Counted from the first letter of the stretch, positions 28,344 through 37,836 are shown. The stretch is DNA of 64,000 nt from Pectobacterium peruviense (GCF_002847345.1 NZ_LXFV01000005.1:124001-188000), one strand, 5' to 3'. Made by a program: numbers and translations. The notes: generated from the sequence alone by a model not told the origin.

Positions 28344-29963
28344 TTAGCGGGCATCGGCCAGCGCAATGTTCTGACGCAAACCGGGCAACACGTTGCCCAT
28401 CTCCATGTTTTCTCTTGCGATTTGGAAACGGGAGACGGACTGTTGCAGGTTAATAACCTGTTCCTGAAGCGCATTCGCTGAGGTCGCCACTTCTGCGACC
28501 AATGACGCATTCTGCTGAGTCACACCATCCATCTGATTAATAGCGATATTAATCTGCGAAATGCCTCGGCTCTGCTCGCTGGAAGCCAGCGTGATTTCAT
28601 CCATGATATCGACGACTTTCTTCACATCCATCAGTACTTCGTCCATGGTGTTACCGGCCACTTCAACCAGACCAGCGCCCTTTTCAATACGGCTGAGAGA
28701 AGCATCAATCATCGTGCCAATCTCTTTCGCTGCCGTCGCACTACGCGCAGCCAGCATCCGCACTTCGGAGGCAACCACCGCAAAGCCTTTACCGTATTGA
28801 CCTGCACGCGCAGATTCTACCGCAGCGTTCAGCGCCAGCAGGTTAGTCTGGAAGGCGATACCGTCGATCACACCAACAATGTCGGAGATCTTGGCGGAAC
28901 TCATCTTAATAGAACGCATGGTATCAACCACTTCGGAGACAACATTCCCGCCGCGAGACGCGGAATCAGAGGCTTTCTGCGCCAGTTGATTCGCCTTGCG
29001 AGTATTGTCTTCGTTGTTTTTCACCGTCGACATGATCTGCTCCATACTTGAAGCCGTTTCATCCAACGAGGCTGCCTGCTGCTCGGTACGGCTGGAAAGA
29101 TCGATGTTGCCGGATGCGATTTCTTCTACCCCAACGCTGATCGCATCGGTTCCGTTACGCACCACGCGCACCATGTTTTCCAGTCCGTCGCGCATGCGCT
29201 GAACGGCGGCAAACAGGTGGGCGATTTCGTTTTTCCCACTGCTATCAATCTGCGCCCGCAGGTCGCCTTCAGCAATGCGGTCAAAGACGGAAATAGCCTG
29301 GTTCAGCGGCTTCACGATCATATTGGTCATCACAGACCAAGCCAGCGCCGCCAGCAGCAACGCACAGGCAATCGCACCGTACAGGATGGTTTCCATCAGT
29401 TCCACACGTCCATTTGAATCCGCGTAGGCTTCATCAATGCTCTTCAGCTTGAAGGCAACCAATGCTTTAGAGGATTTATCAAACGCGGCGTACAGCACCG
29501 TCGATTTCCCGGCACGCTGGCGATATTCATCCAGATTCCCTGCGTTAAGCGCCACAAATGCCGGATCGATAAAGTCCTGCATCAGCGCGTTGCGCTTCTC
29601 AGCCATGTCCGAAGAAATCACTTTCTCCTGTTCAGACTGCGGATATTTCAGGTATTCCTGCCATTTTTCGCTAGCACCATCGACCTTACCTCTGGCGCGT
29701 CCCAGCGCGACTTTAGCCGCCTCAACGTCCCCTTTCCCCATTAATGATTCGTACAGACGTAAATCCAACCGACCACGCAACAGCAGTTCGGAACTGTCAT
29801 TCAGCGCCACCAGCCCTGGCAGCACTTCCATATCGACGCGGGCAAATGATTTGTTCCCTGACTGAACCGCAATCAGCCCTAAAACGCCGACAAAAAGCAG
29901 TAACGCCGCTAACGAGAACACCATCATGCTGAGTGCAGTACGGATCTTTATCTTACGAAACAT
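28344..29963 (-). CDS. Methyl-accepting chemotaxis protein
   Basis: A 539-aa transmembrane chemoreceptor. Membrane helix 1 is at about 11-31, followed by a ~160-residue helical periplasmic sensor of the four-helix-bundle (Tar/Tsr-like) type, membrane helix 2 near 190-212, a HAMP linker and the long cytoplasmic coiled coil. The CheA/CheW-contacting hairpin tip is clear (GIAFQTNLLALNAAVESARA, then GKGFAVVASEV). The tip reads VRMLA where most receptors have VRNLA. No C-terminal NWETF-type CheR/CheB tether is present, so adaptation would depend on other receptors. The ligand cannot be told. Single gene with its own promoter region. Confidence 0.94.
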   Translation of the reverse strand: MFRKIKIRTALSMMVFSLAALLLFVGVLGLIAVQSGNKSFARVDMEVLPGLVALNDSSELLLRGRLDLRLYESLMGKGDVEAAKVALGRARGKVDGASEKWQEYLKYPQSEQEKVISSDMAEKRNALMQDFIDPAFVALNAGNLDEYRQRAGKSTVLYAAFDKSSKALVAFKLKSIDEAYADSNGRVELMETILYGAIACALLLAALAWSVMTNMIVKPLNQAISVFDRIAEGDLRAQIDSSGKNEIAHLFAAVQRMRDGLENMVRVVRNGTDAISVGVEEIASGNIDLSSRTEQQAASLDETASSMEQIMSTVKNNEDNTRKANQLAQKASDSASRGGNVVSEVVDTMRSIKMSSAKISDIVGVIDGIAFQTNLLALNAAVESARAGQYGKGFAVVASEVRMLAARSATAAKEIGTMIDASLSRIEKGAGLVEVAGNTMDEVLMDVKKVVDIMDEITLASSEQSRGISQINIAINQMDGVTQQNASLVAEVATSANALQEQVINLQQSVSRFQIARENMEMGNVLPGLRQNIALADAR

Positions 29964-30136
29964 AAATTATCCCTGTGGTCTGAAAATAAGAAAGGGTGAG
30001 CGCCAGTTCTATAGCGGAACCGTTCAGTTATTTACGCAATAGTCGTTATATTTCAATTTCCAGACGTGTTCATTTATACAGCCTGAAATAAATCCGTTAT
30101 AAAATCGTAATAAAATAAAGAAACGTACAAAGAAGA

Positions 30137-30176
30137 TAATGACCGACAGAAAATTGGCTTTCCGTCGGTCATTAGA
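30137..30176 (-). terminator. Terminator of the alpha/beta hydrolase gene
   Basis: Long inverted repeat AATGACCGAC/GTCGGTCATT (inner arms GAAA/TTTC, one mismatch), immediately 3' of the minus-strand hydrolase gene and followed on that strand by a pyrimidine-rich tract. Confidence 0.7.
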
Positions 30177-30178
30177 AT

Positions 30179-31258
30179 TTATTTTTTATTCTTTTTCTGA
30201 GACTGATTTTTGTCTAAGAAACGTTGCAGCTCATCTTTATAAAATTTCGCCGACATCATCGTGCCATGCCCGCTGGTATCTTTGCTGGCGGGAATAAGGA
30301 ACAGCGTTGCCTGCTTAATTTTCTTAAGTTCATTATCCAGAATGCCGGTTTCAACCGGATTACGCTCATCATCCGCAGAGTTAATCACCAGAACAGGGGC
30401 CTTAATTTTATTCAGATCCGGTGCCGCGTTATAATTTGCAGACGATCCCCAGAGATAAATAAAGTCATTGGCATCGCTGGTTGAAGGCGCAGCGAGACGA
30501 TCTTCTACCAACTTGTCCGCCTGAGCACGCGTCGGCGCTTTGCTCTGATACGCCAGTGTGCCGCCAGTGGTAGCAATGCTAAACATAATGTTGGCTGTTT
30601 TTAGCGTTGGCGGCTGCTGAGTATAATCACCGTTATTCCACACAGGATCGTTCTTGATAGATTCAATCAAGATACGGCGCATCATCCAGTTACGGCCGGA
30701 AAGTTCATTTGGCAGCGACGCCATTGGCACCAGTGCATCCATCATATCTGGGTATTTTTCACCCCAGAGCCAGGTTTGCATGCCACCCATGGAATATCCC
30801 ATCACTAGGTTCAGGTGATTAATCCCCAATCCTTCTTTGATCAAACGATGTTGTGCCTGCACCATATCGTTATAATCGTACTGTGGGAATTTCATCCGTA
30901 AGCCGTCTGAAGGTTTGGAGGATTTTCCAGAACCAATGCTCTCCGGCATGATAATAAAGTATTTGCTGCTATCCAGCGCCTGACCTGGCCCGAAAAGTTC
31001 TCCGCCAAAGCCATTTGCTAACAGTGCTTTAATCGGCTGGTTCGTTCCATGCAGCAATAACACCGCGGGCTTGGTTTTATCACCGATGGTGTAATAGTGA
31101 ATTCGCAGATCTTTTAATTTTTCGCCGTTGTTGAAGGTAAATTCTGACGCGATCCAGTCGCCTTCTTTAGGCTCCGGAAAATTGGTCTGTGCATGCGTTA
31201 ATGGTGACAGCATTAACAGAAATGCACCCACCACCCCTGATAGAATTCGGTTAACCAT
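30179..31258 (-). CDS. Secreted alpha/beta-hydrolase, MetX-like fold
   Basis: A 359-aa protein with a Sec signal peptide (MVNRILSGVVGAFLLMLS, cleavage near THAQ), so it is probably periplasmic. The hydrolase triad is visible: nucleophile Ser in GYSMGG near residue 156, Asp in LVINSADDERNP and His in DTSGHGTM. The order and spacing resemble the homoserine O-acetyltransferase-like group, but a signal peptide excludes a methionine-biosynthesis role. Substrate unknown. I chose the second ATG (31258) because GAAGAG lies 8 bp upstream and because it places the signal peptide at the N-terminus. Single gene, lineage-specific insert between valS and yjgN. Confidence 0.85.
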   Translation of the reverse strand: MVNRILSGVVGAFLLMLSPLTHAQTNFPEPKEGDWIASEFTFNNGEKLKDLRIHYYTIGDKTKPAVLLLHGTNQPIKALLANGFGGELFGPGQALDSSKYFIIMPESIGSGKSSKPSDGLRMKFPQYDYNDMVQAQHRLIKEGLGINHLNLVMGYSMGGMQTWLWGEKYPDMMDALVPMASLPNELSGRNWMMRRILIESIKNDPVWNNGDYTQQPPTLKTANIMFSIATTGGTLAYQSKAPTRAQADKLVEDRLAAPSTSDANDFIYLWGSSANYNAAPDLNKIKAPVLVINSADDERNPVETGILDNELKKIKQATLFLIPASKDTSGHGTMMSAKFYKDELQRFLDKNQSQKKNKK

Positions 31259-31279
31259 AAATAGCTCTTCGGTAATCAT

Positions 31280-31611
31280 GAAGTCGTGAAGCCGCGATTT
31301 TAATGTCTATTAGGAAAAATCCCAATAAACATAAGCGGACTAATAATAAAAAGAGATTATTCTCTGATTTTTTTATTTATCACGAGAGATTCTACAAGAA
31401 GTTTTTAATAGGATGATATTTAACGTATTCCTGCCTAAGCGCCCTACCACATTGCTCCTATCCCCAATTCGAAATAGACGCGCATAAAAACAGCAAGGCG
31501 CATTTTTTTTCGCTCAGATTTCTAACAGAAAGGGTATCGTGTGCGGTGACACCGCACACGATCGACATCAGACAGGAGGTTAATTAAGGGTTGGGAATCA
31601 AGATTTTAGGA
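31280..31611. other. Intergenic region between hydrolase and M48 protease genes
   Basis: 332 bp, AT-rich on the hydrolase side (promoter of the hydrolase gene), without an evident gene. A strong hairpin at 31536-31562 lies at the protease end and is listed separately. Confidence 0.5.
31536..31562 (-). terminator. Terminator of the yjgN-M48 pair
   Basis: Nearly perfect hairpin with arms ATCGTGTGCGGT/ACCGCACACGAT and a minimal loop, about 50 bp beyond the protease stop codon. Confidence 0.75.
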
Positions 31612-32649
31612 TTAGTGCTTATTCATTTCTCTTTCAATCGTTTCCAGACGCTCATCCATATCCGGGTGCGTACTCAGCCAGTCAGGTAAATCCAGCGAAT
31701 CAATTTCATCCTGACTGCGGTCTTTAGCGATCAAGGCCTGATACATTGCCTGCATTGACTGAAGTGAACGTCCCTGCTGCTGCATTTCTGCTATTGCCCA
31801 TGCATCGGCTTCCCGCTCCATATCTCGGGAAAACTGCATTTCGTTAATGAAGGCGGCAGACTGCAATACGGTATCGCCGATTCCACTGACATCGCCCGTC
31901 ATCCACATGAACGTCAGCGACACCAGCGATGAGCGCACCACCATGCGCATTGGGTGGCGATAGGCGTGGTGCCCCATTTCATGCAGCATCACCGCGGCCA
32001 ACTCGTTATCACTTTTCGCCAGCTTCACCAGATCGTCGCTGATAATCAAGGTGCCATCTGCCAGCATAAAGGCATTGGGTCCGATAGGCGCAGACATGAT
32101 CTCAAGACGCAGCGGCGTTTTATCTTCCCGCATGTCAGCAGGCATTACCTGTTGAAACAGCGTTTGCATCTCTTGTTGGCGTTCAATAGGCAGCTTGGAA
32201 GGCTTAAAATCACTGTGCCGCAGCAGCTTCAGCGTATTTTGTCCCAGTTGCTGTTCGATAACGGTAGGAATGCGTAGCGCCAGTGCGGAACTCGCCCAAG
32301 GCAGCACCACGTAAACGTAGTTTATGACGATCAAAATCGTGGCAAATAGCGTGAGAATGACGCCACGCTTATGCCGTTCCAGGCGATGAACAAGCCCTGG
32401 TCGACGCCGCGCAGAATACCACGCGCGAAAGGTGGGATCGTCGGCAGGCACAAAACGGCCGCCGTCAGGAAAGGTTAGCGTCAGAGGAATGGAACCCAGC
32501 GCATCGGAAACCGTGACCTGCTCCAACGCAAATGTTGTGTTCGATGACCCGGTGTTCAGCACCATCGTCGAACCATTGTCCGTTAAATGAAGAGAAGCGG
32601 CCACGCGGGCCGCCAATCCGGGGTATTGATAATGCCCCTCAATATTCAT
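31612..32649 (-). CDS. M48 family membrane metalloprotease
   Basis: A 345-aa zinc protease with HEMGHH at about residues 223-228 (Zn ligands His223 and His227, catalytic Glu224) and a downstream READAWAI segment supplying the third ligand. One membrane helix at about 95-118 follows an N-terminal ~90-residue beta-rich domain. The catalytic part resembles BepA/LoiP-type peptidases involved in outer-membrane protein quality control. It lies 9 bp downstream of the yjgN-like gene, so it is probably co-transcribed with it; this pairing is seen in several gamma-proteobacteria. Substrate unknown. Confidence 0.88.
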   Translation of the reverse strand: MNIEGHYQYPGLAARVAASLHLTDNGSTMVLNTGSSNTTFALEQVTVSDALGSIPLTLTFPDGGRFVPADDPTFRAWYSARRRPGLVHRLERHKRGVILTLFATILIVINYVYVVLPWASSALALRIPTVIEQQLGQNTLKLLRHSDFKPSKLPIERQQEMQTLFQQVMPADMREDKTPLRLEIMSAPIGPNAFMLADGTLIISDDLVKLAKSDNELAAVMLHEMGHHAYRHPMRMVVRSSLVSLTFMWMTGDVSGIGDTVLQSAAFINEMQFSRDMEREADAWAIAEMQQQGRSLQSMQAMYQALIAKDRSQDEIDSLDLPDWLSTHPDMDERLETIEREMNKH

Positions 32650-32658
32650 ATTACAGCC

Positions 32659-33840
32659 TTATAGACCGACACCCAAATCAAGGGCTTGTACCGCTTCTTC
32701 GGCCAGTGCGCTGTTTGCTGTGTCTTGGTGTGCTTGAACGTGCAGCAGTTCCAGATCGCCTTCAACCGCAGTGGCATTCGCGAGATAACGTGCATGACGA
32801 ATCTCTGCCACCGGTGCAGCCCAACCCAAAGAGAAAATAGTGATCAGGCTATTGGTTATCAGCAGCCCCATGTAAGACATCGTTTGCATGGAAGAGTGCA
32901 ATTTCACACCACCGTTCAGCGAGGTCTGGTTAAACAGATAATTACGCTGTGCGACGACCAGATAGCTACTGGAAACCAGCACGCCCAGCAACGTCACAAT
33001 GATCATCATGACAAAATTAAAGACATTACTCAGCAGCATCATTAGTACAAGTTCTTCATTTCCACCGCCCATCATGATCGTTTGGAAAAACGTGAAAAAG
33101 AACGAGCTCATGAATGACAGCGCCGCGATCAGGAAAGGAACAAAAATCAGCAGGCTAATCAGGGAGAACTTAATAAATACCGCTTTCGTCAATTCTGCTT
33201 TAAACGCTGTTTTGCCGAAGAACAGGTTATTCACATAGAAATCGAGCTGCATCATTTTCATGATGCCATTTACTGCGGCAAACCCTGGAATAGCAATGGC
33301 CAGCGCAATGAACCCAATCAGAATAGGGCTATTGCTCTGCATACCGATCATGACAACAACAACCAGAGCGATATAAAAAGCCAGCAACAGCAGGATAGGA
33401 CAAAGCAATAAGACCCAATATGCACGGCCCGTCTGGCAATGATAATTAAAACGGATGCCGCGGTAGCTAGACATAATGGCGTCATAACGCCAGTTGCGGA
33501 TCACGAGGATCGGAATCAGTGCAGCAAATGCCAACGCGAGAATCGTCCCCAGCGTTGGTGACATCATCATTACGATATAAAACAGAATAAGGCCGCCGAT
33601 AACCAGCAAGCGCCCTTTAAGGATCTGAATAGGCTGGGCATGGTAATCAAAGCGGTCACCGTTAATTTCCGTATTACCGTAAAAATAACGGCGGCGGCGC
33701 ACTGTAGCCCAGGCAGAATAAATACCCAGAGTGATGACCGTTAATAACGCATTTACCAGCCAAATTGCAAAATATTCCCCAGCTTTACCATGAAACTGCA
33801 CGCGATGCTGCGTGCTATTTTCTGAAGTCTTGATTGTCAT
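32659..33840 (-). CDS. yjgN: YjgN family (DUF898) inner-membrane protein
   Basis: A 393-aa polytopic protein with about eight to ten hydrophobic segments, and the family N-terminus (VQFHGKAGEYFAIWLVNALL, then TLGIYSAWATVRRRRYFYGN). Aromatic/glycine membrane motifs recur through the sequence. Function unknown. It holds the same relative position as E. coli yjgN (between yjgM and valS), here separated from valS by the kptA/chemoreceptor/hydrolase insert. The M48 protease downstream is probably in the same transcript. Confidence 0.93.
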   Translation of the reverse strand: MTIKTSENSTQHRVQFHGKAGEYFAIWLVNALLTVITLGIYSAWATVRRRRYFYGNTEINGDRFDYHAQPIQILKGRLLVIGGLILFYIVMMMSPTLGTILALAFAALIPILVIRNWRYDAIMSSYRGIRFNYHCQTGRAYWVLLLCPILLLLAFYIALVVVVMIGMQSNSPILIGFIALAIAIPGFAAVNGIMKMMQLDFYVNNLFFGKTAFKAELTKAVFIKFSLISLLIFVPFLIAALSFMSSFFFTFFQTIMMGGGNEELVLMMLLSNVFNFVMMIIVTLLGVLVSSSYLVVAQRNYLFNQTSLNGGVKLHSSMQTMSYMGLLITNSLITIFSLGWAAPVAEIRHARYLANATAVEGDLELLHVQAHQDTANSALAEEAVQALDLGVGL

Positions 33841-34135
33841 AAACCTTTCATCCTAAAAGAAATAAGCCTCATAAACGCATCATTCAACACGTTATTGGCA
33901 TACAAAAAGCGGCTTATTTAAGCATGTCCTGTTAATGACAACAATAAAAGTTAACAGAAATCAAACAAGTTCATATACTTATTAATTACAGGGAATAGAG
34001 AAACCAGCAGAGTAGCCAACACAGAGGTAACGTGAAGTATGGCGGGTATAGACGTTGCATCAATGTGGTCTGAAATGGTATTACAATCGGCCAAGATTAT
34101 TACCCTCGTCAACCGTAAGAACAAGAGTACGTATT

Positions 34136-34639
34136 ATGACAACCGCGACCTCCGCCAATCTTCAGGTACGCCCAATCACCGCGCAGGACGATGCCGCTAT
34201 CGCTCAGGTCATCCGTCAAGTTTCTGCCGAATTTGGTTTGACGGCCGACAAAGGCTATACCGTTTCCGATCCTAATCTGGATAAGCTGTTTGCCCTGTAT
34301 AACCAGCCAAAAAGCGCCTATTGGATTGTTGAATATGAGGGACGCGTGGTTGGCGGTGGCGGCATTGCCCCGCTGGTCGCGGGAGAAGAAGATGTATGTG
34401 AATTACAGAAAATGTATTTTCTACCCGTCGTGCGCGGCAAAGGACTGGCACGTCAGTTGGCGATACAGGCGCTTGATTTTGCTCGTCAGCACGGCTTTCG
34501 CCGTTGCTATCTGGAAACAACCGGCCACCTGACCAGTGCAATTCGGTTGTATGAATCTCTGGGCTTCGATCCGATTCCCCATTCAATGGGCAACACGGGC
34601 CATACCGATTGTGAAGTGACGATGCTGAAGCTGCTGTAA
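34136..34639 (+). CDS. yjgM: GNAT family N-acetyltransferase YjgM
   Basis: A 167-aa acetyltransferase of the Gcn5-related fold. The acetyl-CoA-binding motif A appears as [19 protein letters not shown], followed by the closing RLYESLGF segment. The open frame extends to 34055, but the ATG at 34136 gives [14 protein letters not shown] and exactly the length of E. coli YjgM. Acceptor substrate unknown; the E. coli homologue is linked to O-acetylserine/threonine tolerance. A hairpin terminator follows. Confidence 0.92.
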   Translation: MTTATSANLQVRPITAQDDAAIAQVIRQVSAEFGLTADKGYTVSDPNLDKLFALYNQPKSAYWIVEYEGRVVGGGGIAPLVAGEEDVCELQKMYFLPVVRGKGLARQLAIQALDFARQHGFRRCYLETTGHLTSAIRLYESLGFDPIPHSMGNTGHTDCEVTMLKLL

Positions 34640-34651
34640 TGGCAAATAAAA

Positions 34652-34674
34652 ACGCCGCAGGGTATTCCTGCGGC
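34652..34674 (+). terminator. yjgM terminator
   Basis: GCCGCAGG/CCTGCGGC stem with loop GTATT, 12 bp after the yjgM stop codon. The T-tract is weak. Confidence 0.65.
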
Positions 34675-34710
34675 ATTCGGTGAGCGTGTTCTTTCGGGAA
34701 TTTACAAGCT

Positions 34711-34835
34711 ATCCCCTAAATAATTCGAGTTGCAGGCAGGCGGCGACGCAGTGAATCCCCAGGAGCTTACTCAAGTAAGTGACTGGGGTGAACGAGGAAA
34801 GCCAACGTACATGCAGCTTGAAGTATGACGGGGAT
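34711..34835. repeat. Dispersed ~125-bp enterobacterial repeat (MITE-like)
   Basis: A 125-bp unit with imperfect terminal inverted repeats: ATCCCC..AATTCGAGTTGCA on the left and TGCAGCTTGAAGTATGACGG..GGAT on the right. Its internal block (CAGGAGCTTACTCAAGTAAG, then TGACTGGGGTGA) is a sequence I recognise as recurring in Pectobacterium, Dickeya, Serratia and Yersinia genomes. The right end touches the stop codon of rraB, so the rraB transcript reads into the repeat. It may be a non-autonomous element or a processed RNA element. Confidence 0.75.
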
Positions 34836-35260
34836 TAATGGCGTTTGCCGTCATCATCTTCGTCATAAAAATCTTCATCATCGCCTTCTTCTTCGCCTTC
34901 ACCATCTGGATCTTCGAAGTAAGTGCCCCAACCGTCGTAATGCACACCGTGGCGTTCTGCCAGCTCTAACAGCTGTTCTACCTGTGCGTCGATCAGTTCC
35001 GCCTTCAGCGCAACTTCACTGATAGCATCGCAGCACATCAGCAACACGCCATCTTCCACTTCAAGTTCTTCCGCATCCGTCACTTCATAGCCCAGCTTGA
35101 AGGCTTCTACAGCGACTTTTTCCAACACTTCAAACTTCTCAGCAGAGAAATGGTGTTCAATGGTATAGAGCGCGTCAGGATCGCTGCCATCATCCAGCAG
35201 TTCTTCAATGATCAGGCGTGTCTCTTCCCGTTGCTCTTCCAGTAATTCGCGGTTTGCCAT
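34835..35260 (-). CDS. rraB: Regulator of ribonuclease E activity B
   Basis: A 141-aa acidic protein that binds RNase E and alters degradosome composition, inhibiting cleavage of a subset of mRNAs. The N-terminus [16 protein letters not shown], the [11 protein letters not shown] block and [14 protein letters not shown] match E. coli RraB (138 aa). The C-terminus is almost purely Asp/Glu ([13 protein letters not shown]). It overlaps the dispersed repeat by its last base only. Convergent with yjgM and divergent from argF, as in E. coli. Confidence 0.96.
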   Translation of the reverse strand: MANRELLEEQREETRLIIEELLDDGSDPDALYTIEHHFSAEKFEVLEKVAVEAFKLGYEVTDAEELEVEDGVLLMCCDAISEVALKAELIDAQVEQLLELAERHGVHYDGWGTYFEDPDGEGEEEGDDEDFYDEDDDGKRH

Positions 35261-35350
35261 GCCTCAGTCCTCATTAATCGACGTAATATTACTTATTGTC
35301 CCACAGCCCTGCAGCTTGCTCCACCACAAAGTTTGATATCACCACTTGAA

Positions 35351-35389
35351 TTTGAATAATTACACATATAAAGTGAATTTTAATTCAAT
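35351..35389 (+). promoter_or_regulatory. Tandem ARG boxes (ArgR operator) upstream of argF/argI
   Basis: Two 18-bp boxes separated by exactly 3 bp, the standard ArgR hexamer operator. Box 2 (35372-35389) has the perfect core TGAATTTTAATTCA. Box 1 (35351-35368) has TGAATAATTACACA, with two mismatches in its right half. They lie 33 bp before the start codon and predict arginine repression. Confidence 0.9.
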
Positions 35390-35421
35390 CAATGCTATTG
35401 GATCACATGGAGAGGTACATC

Positions 35422-36429
35422 ATGCAACCGTTCTACAAGCGTCACTTTTTAAGGTTAATGGATTTTACACCCGCAGAAATTGCCAATCTTTTAGCCCTGT
35501 CAACGAAACTGAAAGCCGATAAAAAAAACGGGACCGAAACCCGCCGCCTGCAAGGTAAAAACATCGCACTCATCTTCGAAAAAGATTCGACTCGTACTCG
35601 CTGCTCTTTCGAAGTTGCTGCATACGATCAGGGCGCGCAGGTGACCTATCTCGGCCCGAGCGGTAGCCAAATCGGTCATAAAGAATCCATCAAAGATACC
35701 GCACGCGTACTGGGAAGAATGTACGACGGCATTCAATATCGCGGCTACGGCCAGCAGATTGTCGAAACGCTGGCGCAATATGCTGGCGTTCCAGTGTGGA
35801 ACGGGCTGACAAACGAATTCCATCCCACGCAGTTGCTGGCAGATTTGCTGACGATGCAGGAACATTTACCGGGTAAAGCGCTGTCAGACATGACGCTCGT
35901 CTACGCTGGCGATGCACGTAACAACATGGGTAACACCATGCTGGAAGCAGCGGCGCTGACCGGGCTGGATTTACGTCTTGTTGCGCCAAAAGCCTGCTGG
36001 CCGGACGCCGGTCTGGTGGCTGAGTGTCAGGCAGCGGCGGAGCAAACAGGTGGTAGCATAACCCTGACGGAAGATATCGCCGCAGGCGTTGCAGGCGCAG
36101 ATTTCATTTATACCGACGTTTGGGTTTCCATGGGCGAACCGAAAGAAACCTGGAAAGAACGTATCGCACTACTGAGGCCGTATCAGGTGAACACGGCGAT
36201 GATCGCCGCAACGGGCAATCCACAGGTGAAGTTTCTGCACTGCCTGCCTGCGTTCCATGATGACCAGACCACAATGGGTCAGCAAATGGCAGAGCAGTAT
36301 GGCCTGCACGGTGGAATGGAAGTCACGGACGAAGTCTTTGAATCCGCGCACAGCATCGTGTTCGATCAGGCGGAAAACCGCATGCACACCATCAAAGCGG
36401 TGATGGTCGCCACGCTGGTACAGGATTAA
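35422..36429 (+). CDS. argF: Ornithine carbamoyltransferase
   Basis: A 335-aa enzyme joining carbamoyl phosphate and ornithine to give citrulline in arginine biosynthesis. It has the carbamoyl-phosphate motif STRTR (residues about 55-59), the [11 protein letters not shown] loop and the ornithine-site HCLPAFHD. The frame opens at 35392; the ATG at 35422 has GGAGAGG at the right spacing and gives [19 protein letters not shown], like E. coli ArgI. It sits in the argI position beside rraB. Preceded by tandem ARG boxes. Confidence 0.97.
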   Translation: MQPFYKRHFLRLMDFTPAEIANLLALSTKLKADKKNGTETRRLQGKNIALIFEKDSTRTRCSFEVAAYDQGAQVTYLGPSGSQIGHKESIKDTARVLGRMYDGIQYRGYGQQIVETLAQYAGVPVWNGLTNEFHPTQLLADLLTMQEHLPGKALSDMTLVYAGDARNNMGNTMLEAAALTGLDLRLVAPKACWPDAGLVAECQAAAEQTGGSITLTEDIAAGVAGADFIYTDVWVSMGEPKETWKERIALLRPYQVNTAMIAATGNPQVKFLHCLPAFHDDQTTMGQQMAEQYGLHGGMEVTDEVFESAHSIVFDQAENRMHTIKAVMVATLVQD

Positions 36430-36437
36430 GGTTTAGC

Positions 36438-36476
36438 CTGCCTTTGATGTGTTTTAAAAACAGATCAGAGGTGGGC
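36438..36476. terminator. Inverted repeat between argF and the PAS-LuxR genes
   Basis: GCCTGCC/GGGCAGGC arms flank TTTGATGTG...CAGAGGT between convergent genes. It probably serves as a terminator for both sides. Confidence 0.5.
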
Positions 36477-36482
36477 AGGCCC

Positions 36483-37148
36483 TCAGGTAATCGACACATG
36501 CCCTTTTATCAGAAAAAAAGGGGGAATGTAGTTATCCCATCCTTTTTGGTTGCAGTGCTGGATCAGGGTGGCGCTATTTGTCACACCTGTTTTATCACAG
36601 CAACGCGTTATCCTATTACGAAGCGTTGAAGGACTTATACCAAGTATGTCCGGAATACCGTTCTGCTTCACCCCGCACTGTAGCAAAAGAACGACTTCCC
36701 ACTCTTTGTCTGTAAAAATATTTGCCGGTCGAGTGAACACAAAGGGCTTCCTTTCGCGTGGCATAAGAAAGGTTGAAAAGTAAACATTGGTGATTTCTAT
36801 GTAAGTGCAAACAATACCGTCATTGCCATCATTGAGCCGCCAAGGACGCTTCTCCACCAGAAAAGACCTGAGTCTATTTTGTCTTCCGTAATCAAATGTT
36901 TTGAGGACGATACTCATTTCATTTGTGGTCAATATTTTTTGATCGTCATACAGTATATGGTCGTAGTGCTCGCTGACATCGGGCGTTAAGTCAGTGTCGA
37001 GACAACCTAAAAGGTTATTTTCTGTTACGCCGAAATACTGACATACCATCTTATTGCCATAAACATACTGGGAGTTGCAGTCCTTTATTGCCCAGCCAAA
37101 CAAAGAGTTATCAAAGTAATACTCAACAGGAGTCAAATCTGGATCCAT
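36483..37148 (-). CDS. PAS-domain LuxR-type transcriptional regulator (copy 1)
   Basis: A 221-aa protein with an N-terminal PAS-like sensory domain (LFGWAIKDCNSQYVYGNKM, residues about 10-120) and a C-terminal LuxR/GerE-type helix-turn-helix (FTDKEWEVVLLLQCGVKQN, then LGISPSTLRNRITRCCDKTG). The ligand is unknown. It lies 4 bp downstream of a paralogue of the same architecture, and both end with the motif (D)NYIPPFFLIKGH / NYIPLFFLKKGH, so they arose by tandem duplication and are probably one operon. The slot between argI and tabA holds unrelated yjgL in E. coli. Regulatory target unknown. Confidence 0.85.
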   Translation of the reverse strand: MDPDLTPVEYYFDNSLFGWAIKDCNSQYVYGNKMVCQYFGVTENNLLGCLDTDLTPDVSEHYDHILYDDQKILTTNEMSIVLKTFDYGRQNRLRSFLVEKRPWRLNDGNDGIVCTYIEITNVYFSTFLMPRERKPFVFTRPANIFTDKEWEVVLLLQCGVKQNGIPDILGISPSTLRNRITRCCDKTGVTNSATLIQHCNQKGWDNYIPPFFLIKGHVSIT

Positions 37149-37152
37149 CAGG

Positions 37153-37836
37153 TTAGCCTCGGATAATGATATGTCCTTTTTTCAGAAAGAACAGTGGGAT
37201 GTAGTTATCAAAACTGTTATCTCTACAGTATTCTTTTAGGCCTGATAGTGAATTCAAGCCTGTTTTTCTGTAGCAGCTTCGGAGTCTGCTGTTAACGGCA
37301 TCGACAGTGATTGAAAGGATGCTGCTTATATCTTTAAGCATCATCCCACAGACCAACAGATAAATAACCTCCCATTCCTTCTCGGTAAATAATTTAGAAG
37401 GGGACTCGAAGGTGGAGTGTTGCATTATTGTTCCATTCAGCAACGAGGTCGGCGTGATGATCCTGACGTGTCTGACGCTGATAACTGTGCCTACACAGTT
37501 GTGATGTTCATCATAGAGTGGCTCCTGAATATTGTAGGCAGGCTGCATTATTTTTTCCGTGCCTTGAATATGCGTTGTAATGGCTCTCACCGCCTTACCT
37601 GTACGCTCTATCTCTCGTTCCTGCTGGTTAAAAATGTCTGAAAATTCGGCTACAGGAACAGGGATATCCCTAATATTCAAGCCTTCATAATCATAACGAG
37701 TTGATATGGTTTGCCAGGTTTTAAAGGTGTTATTGACATAAATAAAACGGGAGCTTGTGTCTTTTACTGCCCAGCCGACGAGAGGATCGCTTTCGAACAT
37801 TGCGATTAATCTGTCAGGTAATGTAATTGGTTTCAT
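37153..37836 (-). CDS. PAS-domain LuxR-type transcriptional regulator (copy 2)
   Basis: A 227-aa paralogue of the downstream gene. The PAS-like part starts LVGWAVKDTSSRFIYVNNTF, and the helix-turn-helix is FTEKEWEVIYLLVCGMMLKD followed by LSITVDAVNSRLRSCYRKTG. First gene of the two-gene row. The shared Trp/Lys/Asp motif (GWAxKD) at the start of each PAS domain suggests that both sense a related signal. The two might form heterodimers, which is speculative. AT-rich DNA upstream (37837-37980) presumably contains the promoter. Confidence 0.85.
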   Translation of the reverse strand: MKPITLPDRLIAMFESDPLVGWAVKDTSSRFIYVNNTFKTWQTISTRYDYEGLNIRDIPVPVAEFSDIFNQQEREIERTGKAVRAITTHIQGTEKIMQPAYNIQEPLYDEHHNCVGTVISVRHVRIITPTSLLNGTIMQHSTFESPSKLFTEKEWEVIYLLVCGMMLKDISSILSITVDAVNSRLRSCYRKTGLNSLSGLKEYCRDNSFDNYIPLFFLKKGHIIIRG

